A stretch of 64,000 nucleotides of DNA, taken from Comamonas sp. Its GTDB lineage: Bacteria > Pseudomonadota > Gammaproteobacteria > Burkholderiales > Burkholderiaceae_C. A model generated the notes under the pieces. That model made no database searches. It was given only the letters and a program-made list of their open reading frames with translations, and was not told the origin of the DNA. A program made the translations under genes and the position numbers. The stretch is taken from contig JAJPEQ010000013.1 of the NCBI GenBank assembly GCA_021166775.1, positions 620,001 to 684,000 on the forward strand. The letters run 5' to 3'. Positions 53,704-64,000 of the stretch are shown piece after piece (position 1 is the first letter of the stretch; each line of letters opens with the position of its first letter).

Positions 53704-54015
53704 ATGGGCAAAGAGAAAACAGAGAATGTGGATATGGAACATTGGCTGCATAAGCGAATCGGCCCGGCCTACGATGCGTTGAAGGCCGACCCAGTCCGCG
53801 CCGTTACTGCTGACCAGGTGCGCGCCCGGCTGGCTGACGTCGCTCAAGCTATCGAACTGGCCCGCTGCCTCCATGCGGGCCTGGAGCCCCTCACACCCTT
53901 TGACCCGGCCGAGGACTTGACCACCGCTGAAGCCGTGGCCACATTTCTGGCCGACGCCGAGGCTAGCCACACAGCCACTTTTCCGCCCACGCCCCGAACG
54001 TCTCCGCATCCTTAA
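53704..54015 (+). CDS. Antitoxin-like small protein, 3' end running over integrase remnant
   Basis: 103 residues. MEHWLHKRIGPAYDALKADPVRAVTADQVRARLADV resembles a family of small antitoxins that accompany RelE/ParE toxins, from memory of the pattern 'W...VVPAYDAMKADPSRA'. No toxin gene is visible beside it. The last 17 codons read antisense across the truncated integrase, so the natural C-terminus may have been replaced at a recombination junction near 53962. ATG 53704 is preferred over 53677. Confidence 0.45.
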   Translation: MGKEKTENVDMEHWLHKRIGPAYDALKADPVRAVTADQVRARLADVAQAIELARCLHAGLEPLTPFDPAEDLTTAEAVATFLADAEASHTATFPPTPRTSPHP

Positions 54016-54291
54016 CGCGGGCCTTGTCCCGCGCCTTCTCTTTGGCCGGCGACTTCCCGGCCGCGATCATCTTCTTGGCCTCGCCCAACCGTTCGCGGGC
54101 TTCCGCCAGGGTGATGCCCCCAACACCGTAGCGGCCGAAGGTGATGGTCTCCTGCCGGCCGTGGATCGAGTAGTTGTAGCGGAACGGATCGCCCCGGCGA
54201 GCGTGACGGCCACATAGAGGCCGTCGCGGTCGTTTTCCTTGTAGAGCTTGTCCCTCGGCTTGAGGTTACGCAGCTTGGTATCGGTCAGCAT
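53963..54291 (-). pseudogene. int: Tyrosine recombinase (integrase) remnant, frameshifted and truncated
   Basis: The N-terminus MLTDTKLRNLKPRDKLYKEN-DRDGLYVAV is the arm-type DNA-binding domain (DUF4102) of P4-like integrases. Near 54185-54195 the frame shifts by one base; in the next frame it continues FRYNYSIHGRQETITFGRYG, then LAEARERLGEAKKMIAAGKSP, and AETFGAWAEKWL before a stop at 53963. Only about 109 of the roughly 400 residues remain, and the catalytic domain is absent. Its position, pointing away from guaA 307 bases from the att repeat, is normal for an integrase of a guaA-integrated island. Confidence 0.85.
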
Positions 54292-54315
54292 GGTTCTCGC
54301 CCTAATTCGGCTCAA

Positions 54316-54419
54316 ATACCATGATCTGAAATCAGCCCATCCTGGCGTAAAAACACAATGAAATCATTGCGCTACGTCAGGTCAATACCATGAGCACCAG
54401 AAAGGTTGCTACATGGTAT
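54316..54419. repeat. Three ATACCATG motifs upstream of the integrase (arm-type site candidates)
   Basis: ATACCATG occurs at 54316-54323 and 54385-54392, and inverted as CATGGTAT at 54412-54419. They lie in the non-coding 282 bases between the integrase start and the guaA att repeat. Clustered short repeats here are typical of arm-type integrase or excisionase binding sites. Confidence 0.45.
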
Positions 54420-54431
54420 CGACGGCATTTC

Positions 54432-54456
54432 ATGGCATTGAAGCATTCAATGCCAT
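54432..54456. repeat. Perfect 9-bp inverted repeat near the att site
   Basis: ATGGCATTG (54432-54440) and CAATGCCAT (54448-54456) flank a 7-base loop. No T-run follows, so it is more likely a protein-binding dyad or recombination-associated structure than a terminator. Confidence 0.5.
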
Positions 54457-54522
54457 TCATCATGCCATGAAAAAACGGTGCTTAGCGATGCCAAAGATTG
54501 CCTGATGGTGCCGAACGAAACC

Positions 54523-54550
54523 ATAAAAAAGCCCGCAGTGACGCGGGCTT
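54523..54550 (-). terminator. Intrinsic terminator downstream of guaA, located inside the island
   Basis: On the minus strand AAGCCCGC, a 6-base loop and GCGGGCTT (54529-54550) form an 8-bp stem followed by TTTTTTAT. It lies 48 bases beyond the guaA stop but on the island side of the att repeat, so the island appears to supply the terminator now used by guaA. Confidence 0.7.
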
Positions 54551-54597
54551 AGGTGTGTTCTCGTGCTACTCGGTGCCAGCCGATGCCAGATGCCAAA

Positions 54598-56214
<1,617 letters not shown>

Positions 56215-56240
56215 GTGGTGCTTCACAAAGGGAAAGCAAA

Positions 56241-56267
56241 GGCCCGAACACCTCGCGGGTTCGGGCC
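56241..56267 (-). terminator. Hairpin between guaB and guaA (possible attenuating terminator)
   Basis: GGCCCGAAC (56241-56249) and GTTCGGGCC (56259-56267) form a perfect 9-bp stem with a 9-base loop. On the minus strand it is followed by TTTG and a CTTTCCCTTTG pyrimidine stretch rather than a clean T-run, so termination would be partial at most. Confidence 0.45.
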
Positions 56268-56281
56268 TGTGCAAGAGCGGG

Positions 56282-57757
56282 TCAGTTGCCGTGGTAGTTC
56301 GGCGCTTCCTTGACGATCTGCACGTCGTGCACGTGCGACTCGCGGATACCGGCGGCGGTGATCTCGACGAACTCTGCCTTGTCGTTCATCTCGGCGATGC
56401 TGGCGCAGCCGCAATAGCCCATCGCGGCGCGCACGCCGCCCGTCATCTGGTAGACGATGGAGACCATCGAGCCCTTGTAAGGTACGCGGCCTTCGATGCC
56501 TTCGGGCACGAGCTTGTCGACGTTGGGATTGCCGCTGCTCGACTCCTGGAAGTAGCGGTCGGCGCTGCCCTGCTGCATCGCGCCGATGGAGCCCATGCCG
56601 CGGTAGCTCTTGTACGAGCGGCCCTGGAACAGAATGACCTCGCCCGGCGCCTCCTCGGTGCCCGCGAAGACGCCCCCCATCATCACCGAGCTGGCGCCCG
56701 CGGCCAGCGCCTTGGCGATGTCGCCTGAAAAACGGATGCCACCGTCGGCGATCAGCGGCACGCCGCTGCCCTTGAGCGCGGTGGCCACGTTGTCGATCGC
56801 CATGATTTGCGGCACGCCCACGCCGGCTACGATGCGCGTGGTGCAGATCGAGCCCGGGCCGATGCCGACCTTGACCGCGTCCGCGCCGGCTTCGACCAGC
56901 GCGATGGCCGCAGCGCCGGTGGCGATGTTGCCGCCGATCACCTGGACCTGCGGATAATTTTTCTTGACCCAGCGCACGCGGTCAATCACGCCCCGGCTGT
57001 GGCCGTGCGCGGTATCGACGACGATGGCATCCACGCCCGCCTTGGCCAGCAGCTCGACGCGCTCTTCGGTGCCCGCGCCCACGCCGACGGCCGCCGCCAC
57101 GCGCAGGCTGCCCGCGCCATCTCGCGCAGCGTTCGGGAAGGTGGTCTGCTTGTGGATGTCCTTGACGGTGATCAAGCCCTTGAGTTCAAAGGCGTCGTTC
57201 ACGACCAGAAGGCGTTCGAGCTTGTGCTTGTTGAGCAGCGCCTTGGCTTGCGCCGGCGTGGTGCCGCCGTGCTCGTTGACGGTGATCAGGCGTTCACGCG
57301 GCGTCATGATCTCGCGCACCTTGACGTCGTAGCGTGTCTCGAAACGCACGTCGCGGCTGGTGACGATACCGACGACCTTGCCGCCGTCGCACACCGGGAA
57401 ACCCGAAATGCCCAGCTCCTCGGAGAGCTGCAGCACCTGCAACACCGTGTGCTCGGGAGTAATCACGACCGGGTCGTGCACCACGCCCGATTCATGGCGC
57501 TTGACCTTGGAGACCTCGGCCGCCTGTTGCTCGGCCGTCATGTTCTTGTGCACGACACCGATGCCGCCCTCCTGGGCGATGGCGATCGCCAGGCGCGACT
57601 CGGTCACCGTGTCCATCGCGGCGGACACGAGAGGGATGTTCAGGGAAATGTTGCGCGTGAGGCGCGTCGCGAGAGAGGCGTCCTTGGGCAGGACCTGGGA
57701 ATATGCGGGCACCAGCAACACATCGTCGAAGGTGAGCGCTTTTCCTAGAAGGCGCAT
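56282..57757 (-). CDS. guaB: Inosine-5'-monophosphate dehydrogenase
   Basis: 491 residues. A TIM barrel starts [17 protein letters not shown], is interrupted by two CBS domains (about 95-210), and carries the catalytic loop [15 protein letters not shown] with the nucleophilic Cys and the flap GSADRYFQE. Active-site [18 protein letters not shown] is conserved. It oxidises IMP to XMP, the step before Gua[13 protein letters not shown] at 57757 is the family start. It forms a guaBA unit. Confidence 0.96.
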   Translation of the reverse strand: MRLLGKALTFDDVLLVPAYSQVLPKDASLATRLTRNISLNIPLVSAAMDTVTESRLAIAIAQEGGIGVVHKNMTAEQQAAEVSKVKRHESGVVHDPVVITPEHTVLQVLQLSEELGISGFPVCDGGKVVGIVTSRDVRFETRYDVKVREIMTPRERLITVNEHGGTTPAQAKALLNKHKLERLLVVNDAFELKGLITVKDIHKQTTFPNAARDGAGSLRVAAAVGVGAGTEERVELLAKAGVDAIVVDTAHGHSRGVIDRVRWVKKNYPQVQVIGGNIATGAAAIALVEAGADAVKVGIGPGSICTTRIVAGVGVPQIMAIDNVATALKGSGVPLIADGGIRFSGDIAKALAAGASSVMMGGVFAGTEEAPGEVILFQGRSYKSYRGMGSIGAMQQGSADRYFQESSSGNPNVDKLVPEGIEGRVPYKGSMVSIVYQMTGGVRAAMGYCGCASIAEMNDKAEFVEITAAGIRESHVHDVQIVKEAPNYHGN

Positions 57758-57860
57758 GGGAAAGCTCCAAAAAACGGATTGTACCCATGCCGCGACAGCG
57801 CTCTGGCATCCCCTCGGCACCGGGCTGGTCGCCGCTGGCGCTCGCCGCTACACTGCGCGC

Positions 57861-58442
57861 ATGACTCTGCATCGGTTTTTTCTGTTGGCGCTGGCCTGCG
57901 CCTGGGCAGCCGCCGCCTCGGCGCAATACCAGTGGCTGGACAAGGACGGACGCAAGGTGTTCAGCGACCGTCCGCCGCCCATGGATGTCCCGCAAAAGAA
58001 CATCCTCAAGGAGCCTCGGGCGCTGACACCGGCGCGCGCGAGCACGGCAGCACCGGCCACCGCGGCAGCCGAACCGCAGGCCAAGGGCGATGCATCCGGC
58101 GCGCCGCCCCAAACCGATGGCAGCACGGCGGCGCCAGCGCCGCAAACCGGCGCGGGCGCAACAGGCGCATCGGGAACGGACAAATCTCTGGAAGAGGCCA
58201 AGACCAAGGCCGAAGAGCAGGAAAAGGCCCAAAAGAAGGCGCAAGAAGAAGCCAAGGCCAAAAAGGATGCGCAGGCACGGGCCGACAACTGCCAGCGCGC
58301 GCGCCAGGCGAAGATCACGCTGGAGCCCGGACGCCTCGTGGCCACCACCAATGCCCAAGGCGAACGCGCCTACATGGACGACGCCACGCGCACCGCCGAG
58401 CTGCAACGCGCCGAGCAGATCATTCAAAGGGATTGCAAATAG
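57861..58442 (+). CDS. DUF4124 domain secreted protein with coiled-coil tail
   Basis: 193 residues. A signal peptide (FFLLALACAWAAAASA) is followed by the DUF4124 signature QYQWLDKDGRKVFSDRPPP. The middle is Ala/Pro/Gly-rich low complexity, then a Lys/Glu/Ala coiled coil (about residues 115-150) leads to a C-terminal segment with Cys residues (DNCQRAR ... QRDC). Function is unknown; DUF4124 proteins are periplasmic. It is divergent from guaB and convergent with rnfH, a common arrangement in Burkholderiales. Confidence 0.82.
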   Translation: MTLHRFFLLALACAWAAAASAQYQWLDKDGRKVFSDRPPPMDVPQKNILKEPRALTPARASTAAPATAAAEPQAKGDASGAPPQTDGSTAAPAPQTGAGATGASGTDKSLEEAKTKAEEQEKAQKKAQEEAKAKKDAQARADNCQRARQAKITLEPGRLVATTNAQGERAYMDDATRTAELQRAEQIIQRDCK

Positions 58443-58452
58443 GCGGACGGGT

Positions 58453-58761
58453 TCAGCCGCGCCGTCTGGCAAAAAGGCCTGCGGTGCGCGCGCCCTGGCT
58501 CGCAAAGCGCTGACGCCGGGCCACCTTGGGGTCCACCTTCAGGGGGCGGCACCAGTCGATGCGGTCGCCCTCTCGCACGATCGCCTCCAGCGCCACGGCC
58601 CTCCCCCAGATGCCGGCCATGTGGCGCGCGTCGTCGGGTTGGAGGCCACAGGCACGCAGCGCATCGGCCACGGTCGCGCCGACGGGCAGGCGCAGCCGCC
58701 ACGCCTGCGTCTGTCGGGGCGCGGCGGACGTGACCACCTCCACGGAAACCATTTCAGCCAT
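58453..58761 (-). CDS. rnfH: RnfH family ubiquitin-like protein
   Basis: 102 residues. VSVEVVTSAAPRQTQAWRLRLPVGATVADAL begins a beta-grasp fold, followed by GIWGRAVALEAIVREGDRIDWCRPLKVDPKVARRQR, the RnfH/RatB signature. It usually accompanies ratA, as here, and its role is unclear (an Rnf/antitoxin link has been proposed). It overlaps ratA by 8 bases. The start may be Met 1 or Met 4. Confidence 0.88.
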   Translation of the reverse strand: MAEMVSVEVVTSAAPRQTQAWRLRLPVGATVADALRACGLQPDDARHMAGIWGRAVALEAIVREGDRIDWCRPLKVDPKVARRQRFASQGARTAGLFARRRG

Positions 58762-59194
58762 AGACCTTTTCGGCCCGTGCCACGAAGGCTTCCACGAGCG
58801 AGGCTGCAATGCGGTCAAAGATGGGCCCCACCAGCGCGGCCAGCGTCCGGCTGCTGAAGCCATAGTGCAATTGCAGCTCGACCTTGCAGGCACGCTGGGT
58901 GCCGTCGCCCACGCAGTGAAATTGCCAATCGCCATCGAGCCGCGAAAACGGCCCCTCCACCAGGCTCATCCGCACGCGACGACCCAGCTCGTGGATATTG
59001 CGCGTGACGAAGGTTCTGTGCACACCGGCCATGGCGATCCCCACTTCAGCCACCATGCCGGTTTCATCGCGGCTGCGCACCGCGGCGTGGTCGCACCAAG
59101 GCAAAAATTGCGGATAGCTGGGCACGTCCGTCACCAGATCGAACATCTCTTGCGGGCTGTACCAGATCAGGACGGATTTGTGGACGGTCTTCAT
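58754..59194 (-). CDS. ratA: RatA / coenzyme Q-binding START-like protein
   Basis: 146 residues. [29 protein letters not shown] is the typical start of the COQ10/RatA START-like fold, with [35 protein letters not shown] and a C-terminal helix [23 protein letters not shown]. coli RatA has been described as a ribosome-association toxin, while homologues bind ubiquinone; either role is possible. It is divergent from smpB with 83 bases between, the usual order. Confidence 0.9.
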   Translation of the reverse strand: MKTVHKSVLIWYSPQEMFDLVTDVPSYPQFLPWCDHAAVRSRDETGMVAEVGIAMAGVHRTFVTRNIHELGRRVRMSLVEGPFSRLDGDWQFHCVGDGTQRACKVELQLHYGFSSRTLAALVGPIFDRIAASLVEAFVARAEKVYG

Positions 59195-59277
59195 GCGCGA
59201 AAAGCACGGGGCACCAGCCTAAAATGGGTGCCCCTCAGGCAGCGCCGATTCTAGTGGCGCTACCCACGCACCTTTTC

Positions 59278-59751
59278 ATGGCCAAGAAACCCGAACCCTC
59301 CACGCGCATCGCCGAGAACAAAAAGGCCGCGTTCAATTATTTCTTCGAGGAACGCCACGAGGCCGGCATCGTGCTGCAAGGCTGGGAAGTGAAGGCCCTG
59401 CGCGAAGGCAAGGCGCAGCTGACCGAAGGCTATGTGGTCATCCGTGATGGAGAGCTGTTCCTGATCGGCTGCCAGATCCAGCCGCTGAAGACTGCGTCCA
59501 CGCATGTGAATCCCGAGGCCGCGCGCACCAAGAAGCTCCTGATGCACAAGGATGAAATCCGACGGCTCATCGGCAAGGTGGAGCAAAAGGGCTACACGCT
59601 CGTGCCGCTCAAGCTCTACTGGAAAGAGGGTCGCGCCAAATGCGAGATCGCGCTGGCCAAGGGCAAGGCCGAGCACGACAAGCGCAGCACCATCAAGGAG
59701 CGAGAGGGCAAGCGCGAGGTGGAGCGCGCCATGAAAAGCCGCCACCGCTGA
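59278..59751 (+). CDS. smpB: SsrA-binding protein SmpB
   Basis: 157 residues. [35 protein letters not shown] with [17 protein letters not shown] and a basic C-terminal tail ([30 protein letters not shown]) are diagnostic. It delivers tmRNA to stalled ribosomes for trans-translation. ATG 59278 is the family start; upstream in-frame sequence to 59224 is not conserved-looking. Confidence 0.96.
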   Translation: MAKKPEPSTRIAENKKAAFNYFFEERHEAGIVLQGWEVKALREGKAQLTEGYVVIRDGELFLIGCQIQPLKTASTHVNPEAARTKKLLMHKDEIRRLIGKVEQKGYTLVPLKLYWKEGRAKCEIALAKGKAEHDKRSTIKEREGKREVERAMKSRHR

Positions 59752-59804
59752 CCGCTGAAGATCAGGTCAATGGCGGGTGCCCCAGCCCGCCGGTTCGGCG
59801 GGCA

Positions 59805-60389
59805 TCAGGATGGCTTGCCCGCGCCAGGCACAGCGCAGGTCTGCTCGTCGCAAACGGAAGATGAGGCCTCGTCCGGCAACGGCGCCGCATCCCCAGACGG
59901 CGCCCCCTCGGACAGCAACTGCCCGAGCACAACGCCGAGCTGCAATTCGTCGATGCTGCCGAAGTGGTGAGCGCGCAGGCGCCCGGCCTTGTCGATCAGC
60001 AAGGTGCTGGGTGTGCCTTGCAGCTGCCAGCGCGCCATGGTCGTGGGCGTGGAGCTGCCTTCGAGCGGCGCATCGACCCCCACGGGAAAGCGAATCTGGT
60101 ATTCGTGCAGAAACACCTCCAGCGCATGCGGCTGCATCGCGCTGTGGTGCTCAAACACGGTGTGCAGGCCGATCACCGCCACACCCTGCGCGCCGAAGAG
60201 CTGGTGCACCTTCCTGGCCATGGGCAGCGCAAAGGAGACGCAGCCGGGGCACAGCATCTGGAACGCCTCCACCAGCACCACCTGCCCGCGCAAATCCGCA
60301 AGACGCAGGGCGTGATCGGTATTGAACCAGTGCGAAACATCCCATTCGGGAAACACACGGTCAGAGGTCTGCATGAATACCCCTTTCAT
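59805..60389 (-). CDS. TlpA/AhpC-like thioredoxin-fold redoxin
   Basis: 194 residues. The fold begins WFNTDHALRLADLRGQVVLVEAFQMLCPGCVSFALP with a CPGC redox motif, followed by VAVIGLHTVFEHH and the cis-Pro region LQGTPSTLLIDKAGRLRAHHFG. No signal peptide is apparent, so it may act in the cytoplasm, unlike membrane-anchored TlpA. Two further cysteines lie in the tail (SVCDEQTCAVPG). It is convergent with smpB. The start may be 60389 or Met 6 at 60374. Confidence 0.83.
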   Translation of the reverse strand: MKGVFMQTSDRVFPEWDVSHWFNTDHALRLADLRGQVVLVEAFQMLCPGCVSFALPMARKVHQLFGAQGVAVIGLHTVFEHHSAMQPHALEVFLHEYQIRFPVGVDAPLEGSSTPTTMARWQLQGTPSTLLIDKAGRLRAHHFGSIDELQLGVVLGQLLSEGAPSGDAAPLPDEASSSVCDEQTCAVPGAGKPS

Positions 60390-60416
60390 CCTCAGCGAAG
60401 ATAGGCGGATGCCGGA

Positions 60417-61502
60417 TCACGCCAGGGCGGCAAGGGGATGCAAGGCGGCAGGCCAAGGACTTGCGAAGAACGCATCCACCAACTGCGGATCGACGTCCTC
60501 GATGCGTGCGGGGTTCCAACGCGGGCTGCGGTCCTTGTCCACCGCCAGCGCTCGGATGCCTTCGAGCGTCTCACTCTGGCCCGGGCGCAGATGAAAGCAG
60601 TGGCGCACCAGATCGCGCTCCATGCGCAGATCCTCGGCCAGGGTCATGGCGCGTGCGCGGCGGATCTGCCGCAACACCACGTGCAGCATCAGCGGCGAGC
60701 GCTGGCGCAGCAAGGCTGCGGTGGCGCGCTCCCATTCGCCATCCGCGGCTTCCAGCGCCGCCACGATCGCAGGCACGTCGGGCAGCGAGAAATAATGGTC
60801 AATTTTGGCAAAATCGCACGTGTGATCTGCGTCAGCCGCTATGGCTTGCGAAGCGATCCACTTCTGCACGGCGGCGCCATCGGCAAAGGTCTGGACGCAC
60901 AACGCCTCCCACAGGTCCGCGAGTCGCTGTGAAGGCAGGACGACATCGGCCAAGCAGAGTGCGACCGCGTCACCCGCACCCACGGTTTCTCCCGTGAGCG
61001 CCAGCCACTCACCCGCGCGGCCGGGGCAGCGCGAAAGGAAATGGCCACCCCCCACGTCCGGAAACAGGCCGATGCCGGTCTCGGGCATGGCCATCTTCGT
61101 GCGCTCGGTGACGATGCGCAGACTCGCGCCCTGGCTGATGCCCATGCCGCCGCCCATGACGATGCCATCCATGAAGGCGATGTAGGGCTTGGTGAGGTGG
61201 TGCGTGAGATGGTTGAGGATGTACTCCTCGGTGAAGAAGTCCTCCACGCGCGGGTCGCCCTCCCGGGCCGCCTGGTAAAGGAAGCGGATGTCGCCCCCGG
61301 CGCAGAAGGCGCCGAACGGCCCCTCCCTGTTGCTGCCGCGAATCGCGATGGCCAGCACCCCGGGGTCATGCTCCCACTGCCGCAACGCGGCGTAGAGCGC
61401 GCGCACCATGCCCAGCGACAGGGCATTGAGCGCCTTGGGGCGATTGAGCGTGATGCAGCCGATCTGGCCGCGTACTTCGGTGAGGACTTCCGGCTGGTCC
61501 AT
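60417..61502 (-). CDS. Enoyl-CoA hydratase/isomerase family, 3-hydroxyisobutyryl-CoA hydrolase-like
   Basis: 361 residues, the length of HIBYL-CoA hydrolases rather than the 260 of plain enoyl-CoA hydratases. Oxyanion-hole loop FCAGGDIRFLYQ, GIVMGGGMGISQGASLRI and the catalytic Glu region TKMAMPETGIGLFPDVGGGHFLSR are conserved. It ends with MERDLVRHCFHLRPGQSETLEGIRALAVDKDRSPRWNPARI, typical of valine catabolism HIBYL hydrolases. No valine-pathway genes are nearby. MDQPEVLTEVRG at 61502 is chosen over 61565, which overlaps typA. It follows typA by 22 bases. Confidence 0.87.
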   Translation of the reverse strand: MDQPEVLTEVRGQIGCITLNRPKALNALSLGMVRALYAALRQWEHDPGVLAIAIRGSNREGPFGAFCAGGDIRFLYQAAREGDPRVEDFFTEEYILNHLTHHLTKPYIAFMDGIVMGGGMGISQGASLRIVTERTKMAMPETGIGLFPDVGGGHFLSRCPGRAGEWLALTGETVGAGDAVALCLADVVLPSQRLADLWEALCVQTFADGAAVQKWIASQAIAADADHTCDFAKIDHYFSLPDVPAIVAALEAADGEWERATAALLRQRSPLMLHVVLRQIRRARAMTLAEDLRMERDLVRHCFHLRPGQSETLEGIRALAVDKDRSPRWNPARIEDVDPQLVDAFFASPWPAALHPLAALA

Positions 61503-61524
61503 GCGGTCTCCTTGAATGGGTGCC

Positions 61525-63360
61525 TTATTCGGAGCGATCTTCGCGCGCCGCGCGTTTGCGCTCATGCTCGCTCAGGTGGCGCTTGCGCAGGCGGATGCTC
61601 TTGGGCGTGATCTCGACCAGTTCGTCGTCCTCGATGAATTCGACGCCGTATTCCAGCGTGAGGTCGATCGGCGGCGTGACCTTGATCGCATCTTCCTTGC
61701 CGCTCACGCGAAAGTTCGTGAGCTGCTTGGTGCGCGTGGCGTTCACCACCAGGTCATTGTCGCGGCTGTGGATGCCGACGATCATGCCCTCGTAGACCGG
61801 GTCGCCCGCCTTCACGAACATGCGGCCGCGATCGTCGAGCTTGCCCAGCGCATAGGTGAAAATTTCGCCTGCGTCCATCGAAATCAGCACACCGTTCTTG
61901 CGCCCGCCAATCTCGCCCTTGTGTGGCTCGTAACTGTCGAAAATGTTGCTGATCAGGCCGGTGCCACGCGTCAGATTCAGGAACTCGTTGGTGAAACCGA
62001 TGAGGCCGCGCGCCGGAATGCGGTATTCGAGGCGCACGCGCCCACGCCCGTCGCTTTCCATGTTCACGAGCTCGCCCTTCCTCTCGCCCAGCGCCTGCAT
62101 CACGCCGCCCTGGTGCTGCTCTTCCACGTCGGCAGTGACGAGCTCGATCGGCTCGCACTTCTCGCCATTGATCTCCTTGAACACCACGCGCGGCTTGGAG
62201 ACGGCCAGCTCGTAGCCTTCGCGGCGCATTTCCTCCAGCAGGATGGTCAGGTGCAATTCGCCACGGCCCGAAACCTCGAAAATGCCGTCTTCGCTCGTCT
62301 CCTTCACGCGCAGCGCGACGTTGGAGCGCAGCTCCTTCTGCAGCCGATCCCAGATCTGGCGGCTGGTGACGTACTTGCCCTCGCGCCCGGCCAGCGGCGA
62401 GGTGTTGACGCAGAAATTCATCGTCAGTGTCGGCTCGTCGATCTTGAGCATGGGCAGCGGCTGCGGATTGTCCGGATCGGTCAGCGTCTCGCCGATGCCG
62501 ATGTGCTCGATGCCGTTGATCAGCACGATCTCGTCCGGCCCGGCCTCGCTCACCTGCACGCGGTCCAGCCCCTGGAACTGATGGATCTGGTTCACACGCG
62601 CCTTGTACTTCTCGCCGTCGGGCCCAGCCATGACCAGCACCTCCTGCCCCGCGCGCAGCGTGCCCTGGTTGATGCGGCCCACGCCGATGCGGCCCACGAA
62701 GGTGGAATAGTCCAGCGCCGAGACCTGCATCTGCAAGGGAGCGTTCGGGTCGCCCTGCACCGAGGGCACATGCTTGAGGATGGTCTCGAACAGCGCGGAC
62801 ATGTCCGGCCCCCACTGTTCGCCCGGGTTGCCCTGCGTGAGCGAGCTCCAGCCATTGATGCCCGAGGCATAGACCACCGGAAAGTCGAGCTGCTCGTCGT
62901 TGGCGCCCAGCTTGTCGAACAGGTCGAAGGCCGCGTTCACCACCCAGTCGGGCCGCGCGCCGGGCTTGTCCACCTTGTTGACGACGACGATGGGCTTGAG
63001 GCCCAGCGCCAGCGCCTTCTTGGTGACGAAGCGCGTCTGCGGCATCGGGCCTTCCTGTGCGTCGATCAAGAGCACCACGCCGTCCACCATCGACAGCGCC
63101 CGCTCCACCTCCCCGCCGAAGTCGGCGTGGCCGGGCGTGTCCAGGATGTTGATGTGCGTACCGTTCCAGGTGACGGCGCAGTTCTTGGCCAGGATGGTGA
63201 TGCCGCGCTCGCGCTCGATGGCGTTGTTGTCCATCACCGTATCGACGACTTTTTCGTGCGCGGCGAAGGTACCGCTTTGGCGCAGCAGCTGGTCAACCAT
63301 CGTGGTCTTGCCGTGGTCCACGTGGGCGATGATGGCGATGTTGCGGATTTGCTTGCTCAT
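61525..63360 (-). CDS. typA: Ribosome-associated GTPase TypA/BipA
   Basis: 611 residues. G1 AHVDHGKTT, switch [12 protein letters not shown]3 [15 protein letters not shown]4 NKVDKPGAR, then EF-G-like domains and the BipA-specific C-terminus ([39 protein letters not shown]). It binds the 70S ribosome and supports 50S assembly and stress growth. ATG 63360 overlaps the truB stop (ATGA), giving a truB-typA unit probably preceded by ribosome/initiation genes outside the window. Confidence 0.96.
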   Translation of the reverse strand: MSKQIRNIAIIAHVDHGKTTMVDQLLRQSGTFAAHEKVVDTVMDNNAIERERGITILAKNCAVTWNGTHINILDTPGHADFGGEVERALSMVDGVVLLIDAQEGPMPQTRFVTKKALALGLKPIVVVNKVDKPGARPDWVVNAAFDLFDKLGANDEQLDFPVVYASGINGWSSLTQGNPGEQWGPDMSALFETILKHVPSVQGDPNAPLQMQVSALDYSTFVGRIGVGRINQGTLRAGQEVLVMAGPDGEKYKARVNQIHQFQGLDRVQVSEAGPDEIVLINGIEHIGIGETLTDPDNPQPLPMLKIDEPTLTMNFCVNTSPLAGREGKYVTSRQIWDRLQKELRSNVALRVKETSEDGIFEVSGRGELHLTILLEEMRREGYELAVSKPRVVFKEINGEKCEPIELVTADVEEQHQGGVMQALGERKGELVNMESDGRGRVRLEYRIPARGLIGFTNEFLNLTRGTGLISNIFDSYEPHKGEIGGRKNGVLISMDAGEIFTYALGKLDDRGRMFVKAGDPVYEGMIVGIHSRDNDLVVNATRTKQLTNFRVSGKEDAIKVTPPIDLTLEYGVEFIEDDELVEITPKSIRLRKRHLSEHERKRAAREDRSE

Positions 63361-64000
63361 GATGTCAGTGCTTCTTCTTGCAGGATTTGCTGGATTTCAA
63401 TGGGGCTCAGGAGCCGGTCCGGGATGAGTTCGCCCGCCGCGACGTGGCCGACGCCCAGCAGCGCGTTCGGGCGCTCGCCATAGACGGCGGCAGCACGGAT
63501 GTCGGGCCAGGGGCCGCGGCGGCGCAGGCCGGAAAGGAAGCGACCCGCGTCCTCCTCGGCCAGCGTGATCGGGACGTGATCGGCGAGCAGCGCATCGACC
63601 GGCAGCAGCGCGCTCAGCCGCTCTTGCTGCGGCAGGGCTTCAAGCGCGGCCAGCGTGGTGCAGCGCGTGAGGTCGATGCCGCCGGTTTCGGTGCGCCTGA
63701 GCCGTGTGAGATGCGCGCCGCAGCCCAGGGCCTGGCCGATGTCCTCGGCCAGCGTGCGGATGTAGGTGCCCTTGCTGCAGGATACTTCGATTTCGATAGC
63801 TGGCTGCGCTTGACTGGTAATCGATGAAGCCAGATTCAGTTCAAATATTTCCACATCCCGCGCCGCGCGTTCCACCGCGACACCCGCACGGGCGTATTCG
63901 TACAAGGCCTTGCCGTCTTTCTTGAGTGCGCTGTGCATGGGCGGCACCTGTTGGATGCGGCCGGTGAACTGCCTTGCCACGGCTTGCAAGCGCTCGGGCG
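63357..64000 (-). CDS. truB: tRNA pseudouridine(55) synthase, C-terminal part (5' end outside window)
   Basis: About 214 C-terminal residues are visible. [36 protein letters not shown] contains the conserved PPxxSAxK, and [33 protein letters not shown] is a TruB hallmark; a C-terminal PUA-like region follows. It makes the T-loop pseudouridine of tRNA. Between RDVEIFELN and IEIEVSC the coding sequence contains an in-frame copy of the AT-rich interspersed repeat. The N-terminal catalytic Asp lies beyond the window. Confidence 0.93.
   Translation of the reverse strand, partial: PERLQAVARQFTGRIQQVPPMHSALKKDGKALYEYARAGVAVERAARDVEIFELNLASSITSQAQPAIEIEVSCSKGTYIRTLAEDIGQALGCGAHLTRLRRTETGGIDLTRCTTLAALEALPQQERLSALLPVDALLADHVPITLAEEDAGRFLSGLRRRGPWPDIRAAAVYGERPNALLGVGHVAAGELIPDRLLSPIEIQQILQEEALTS
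63786..63850 (-). repeat. Interspersed repeat, copy E (in frame within truB)
   Basis: On the minus strand AAGCGCAGCCAGCT (63798-63811) matches the core at 12 of 14 positions and is followed by ATCGAAATCG, as in the other copies by an AT tract. It is AT-richer than the surrounding truB and encodes a variable loop before the CSKGTYIR motif. Confidence 0.5.

Noticed and set aside
53623-54009. Minus-strand frame of 128 codons as a possible ParE-type toxin
   Set aside because: The sequence shows no RelE/ParE pattern and is antisense to the antitoxin-like frame.

Overview
The window reads as a chromosomal segment of a GC-rich beta-proteobacterium of the order Burkholderiales, most likely family Comamonadaceae (Acidovorax/Alicycliphilus-like). 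The basis is gene order (smpB divergent from ratA-rnfH, then a DUF4124 gene and guaB-guaA; truB-typA), the style of the proteins, and a short AT-rich interspersed repeat with core AAGCGCAAGCAGCT that I remember from that family. No rRNA, tRNA or CRISPR array was seen.

Layout. 1-24.2 kb: housekeeping RNA-modification genes (gluQ, trmB, rlmB), cardiolipin synthase, cystathionine beta-lyase, a SulP transporter, and a dense set of nucleotide second-messenger enzymes: four GGDEF proteins (two with EAL) and two class III nucleotide cyclases, one in a CHASE2-cyclase/SH3/M48 operon and one carrying FHA. 24.3-28.2 kb: an S66 peptidase, a TadA deaminase fused to a degenerate alpha/beta-hydrolase, and O-acetylhomoserine sulfhydrylase. 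28.2-35 kb: a TRAP transporter (dctP-dctQ-dctM) with an intrinsic terminator after dctP, a second solute receptor, and a divergent DctS/DctR-like two-component pair.

36.2-47.3 kb: a ten-gene minus-strand operon (FAD oxidoreductase, DUF1365, Cfa-like methyltransferase, chalcone-isomerase-like, MFS, DUF3833, SDR, SnoaL-like, GST-like, photolyase). It is transcribed divergently from a MerR/cobalamin-domain regulator of the CarH/LitR type, with a lipocalin gene downstream of the regulator. The regulator keeps the Wx9EH and ExHxxG cobalamin signatures. A near-palindromic operator candidate overlaps the operon promoter and recurs almost unchanged inside the regulator gene. I read this as a light or photo-oxidative stress membrane-lipid and DNA-repair regulon.

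47.4-54.6 kb: a 7.2-kb genomic island in the 3' end of guaA, bounded by perfect 16-bp repeats. It carries a frameshifted and truncated integrase, an excisionase-like gene, a compact restriction-modification system (nuclease-methylase fusion plus one small specificity subunit, BcgI-like layout, no HsdR), and an RloC/PrrC-like ATPase with a CxxC zinc-hook candidate and an R-x3-E...H constellation in its C-terminus.

54.6-64 kb: guaA, guaB, a DUF4124 gene, rnfH, ratA, smpB, a TlpA-like redoxin, a 3-hydroxyisobutyryl-CoA hydrolase-like gene, typA and the 3' part of truB. All identifications come from reading translated sequence and remembered family motifs; no database search was possible.
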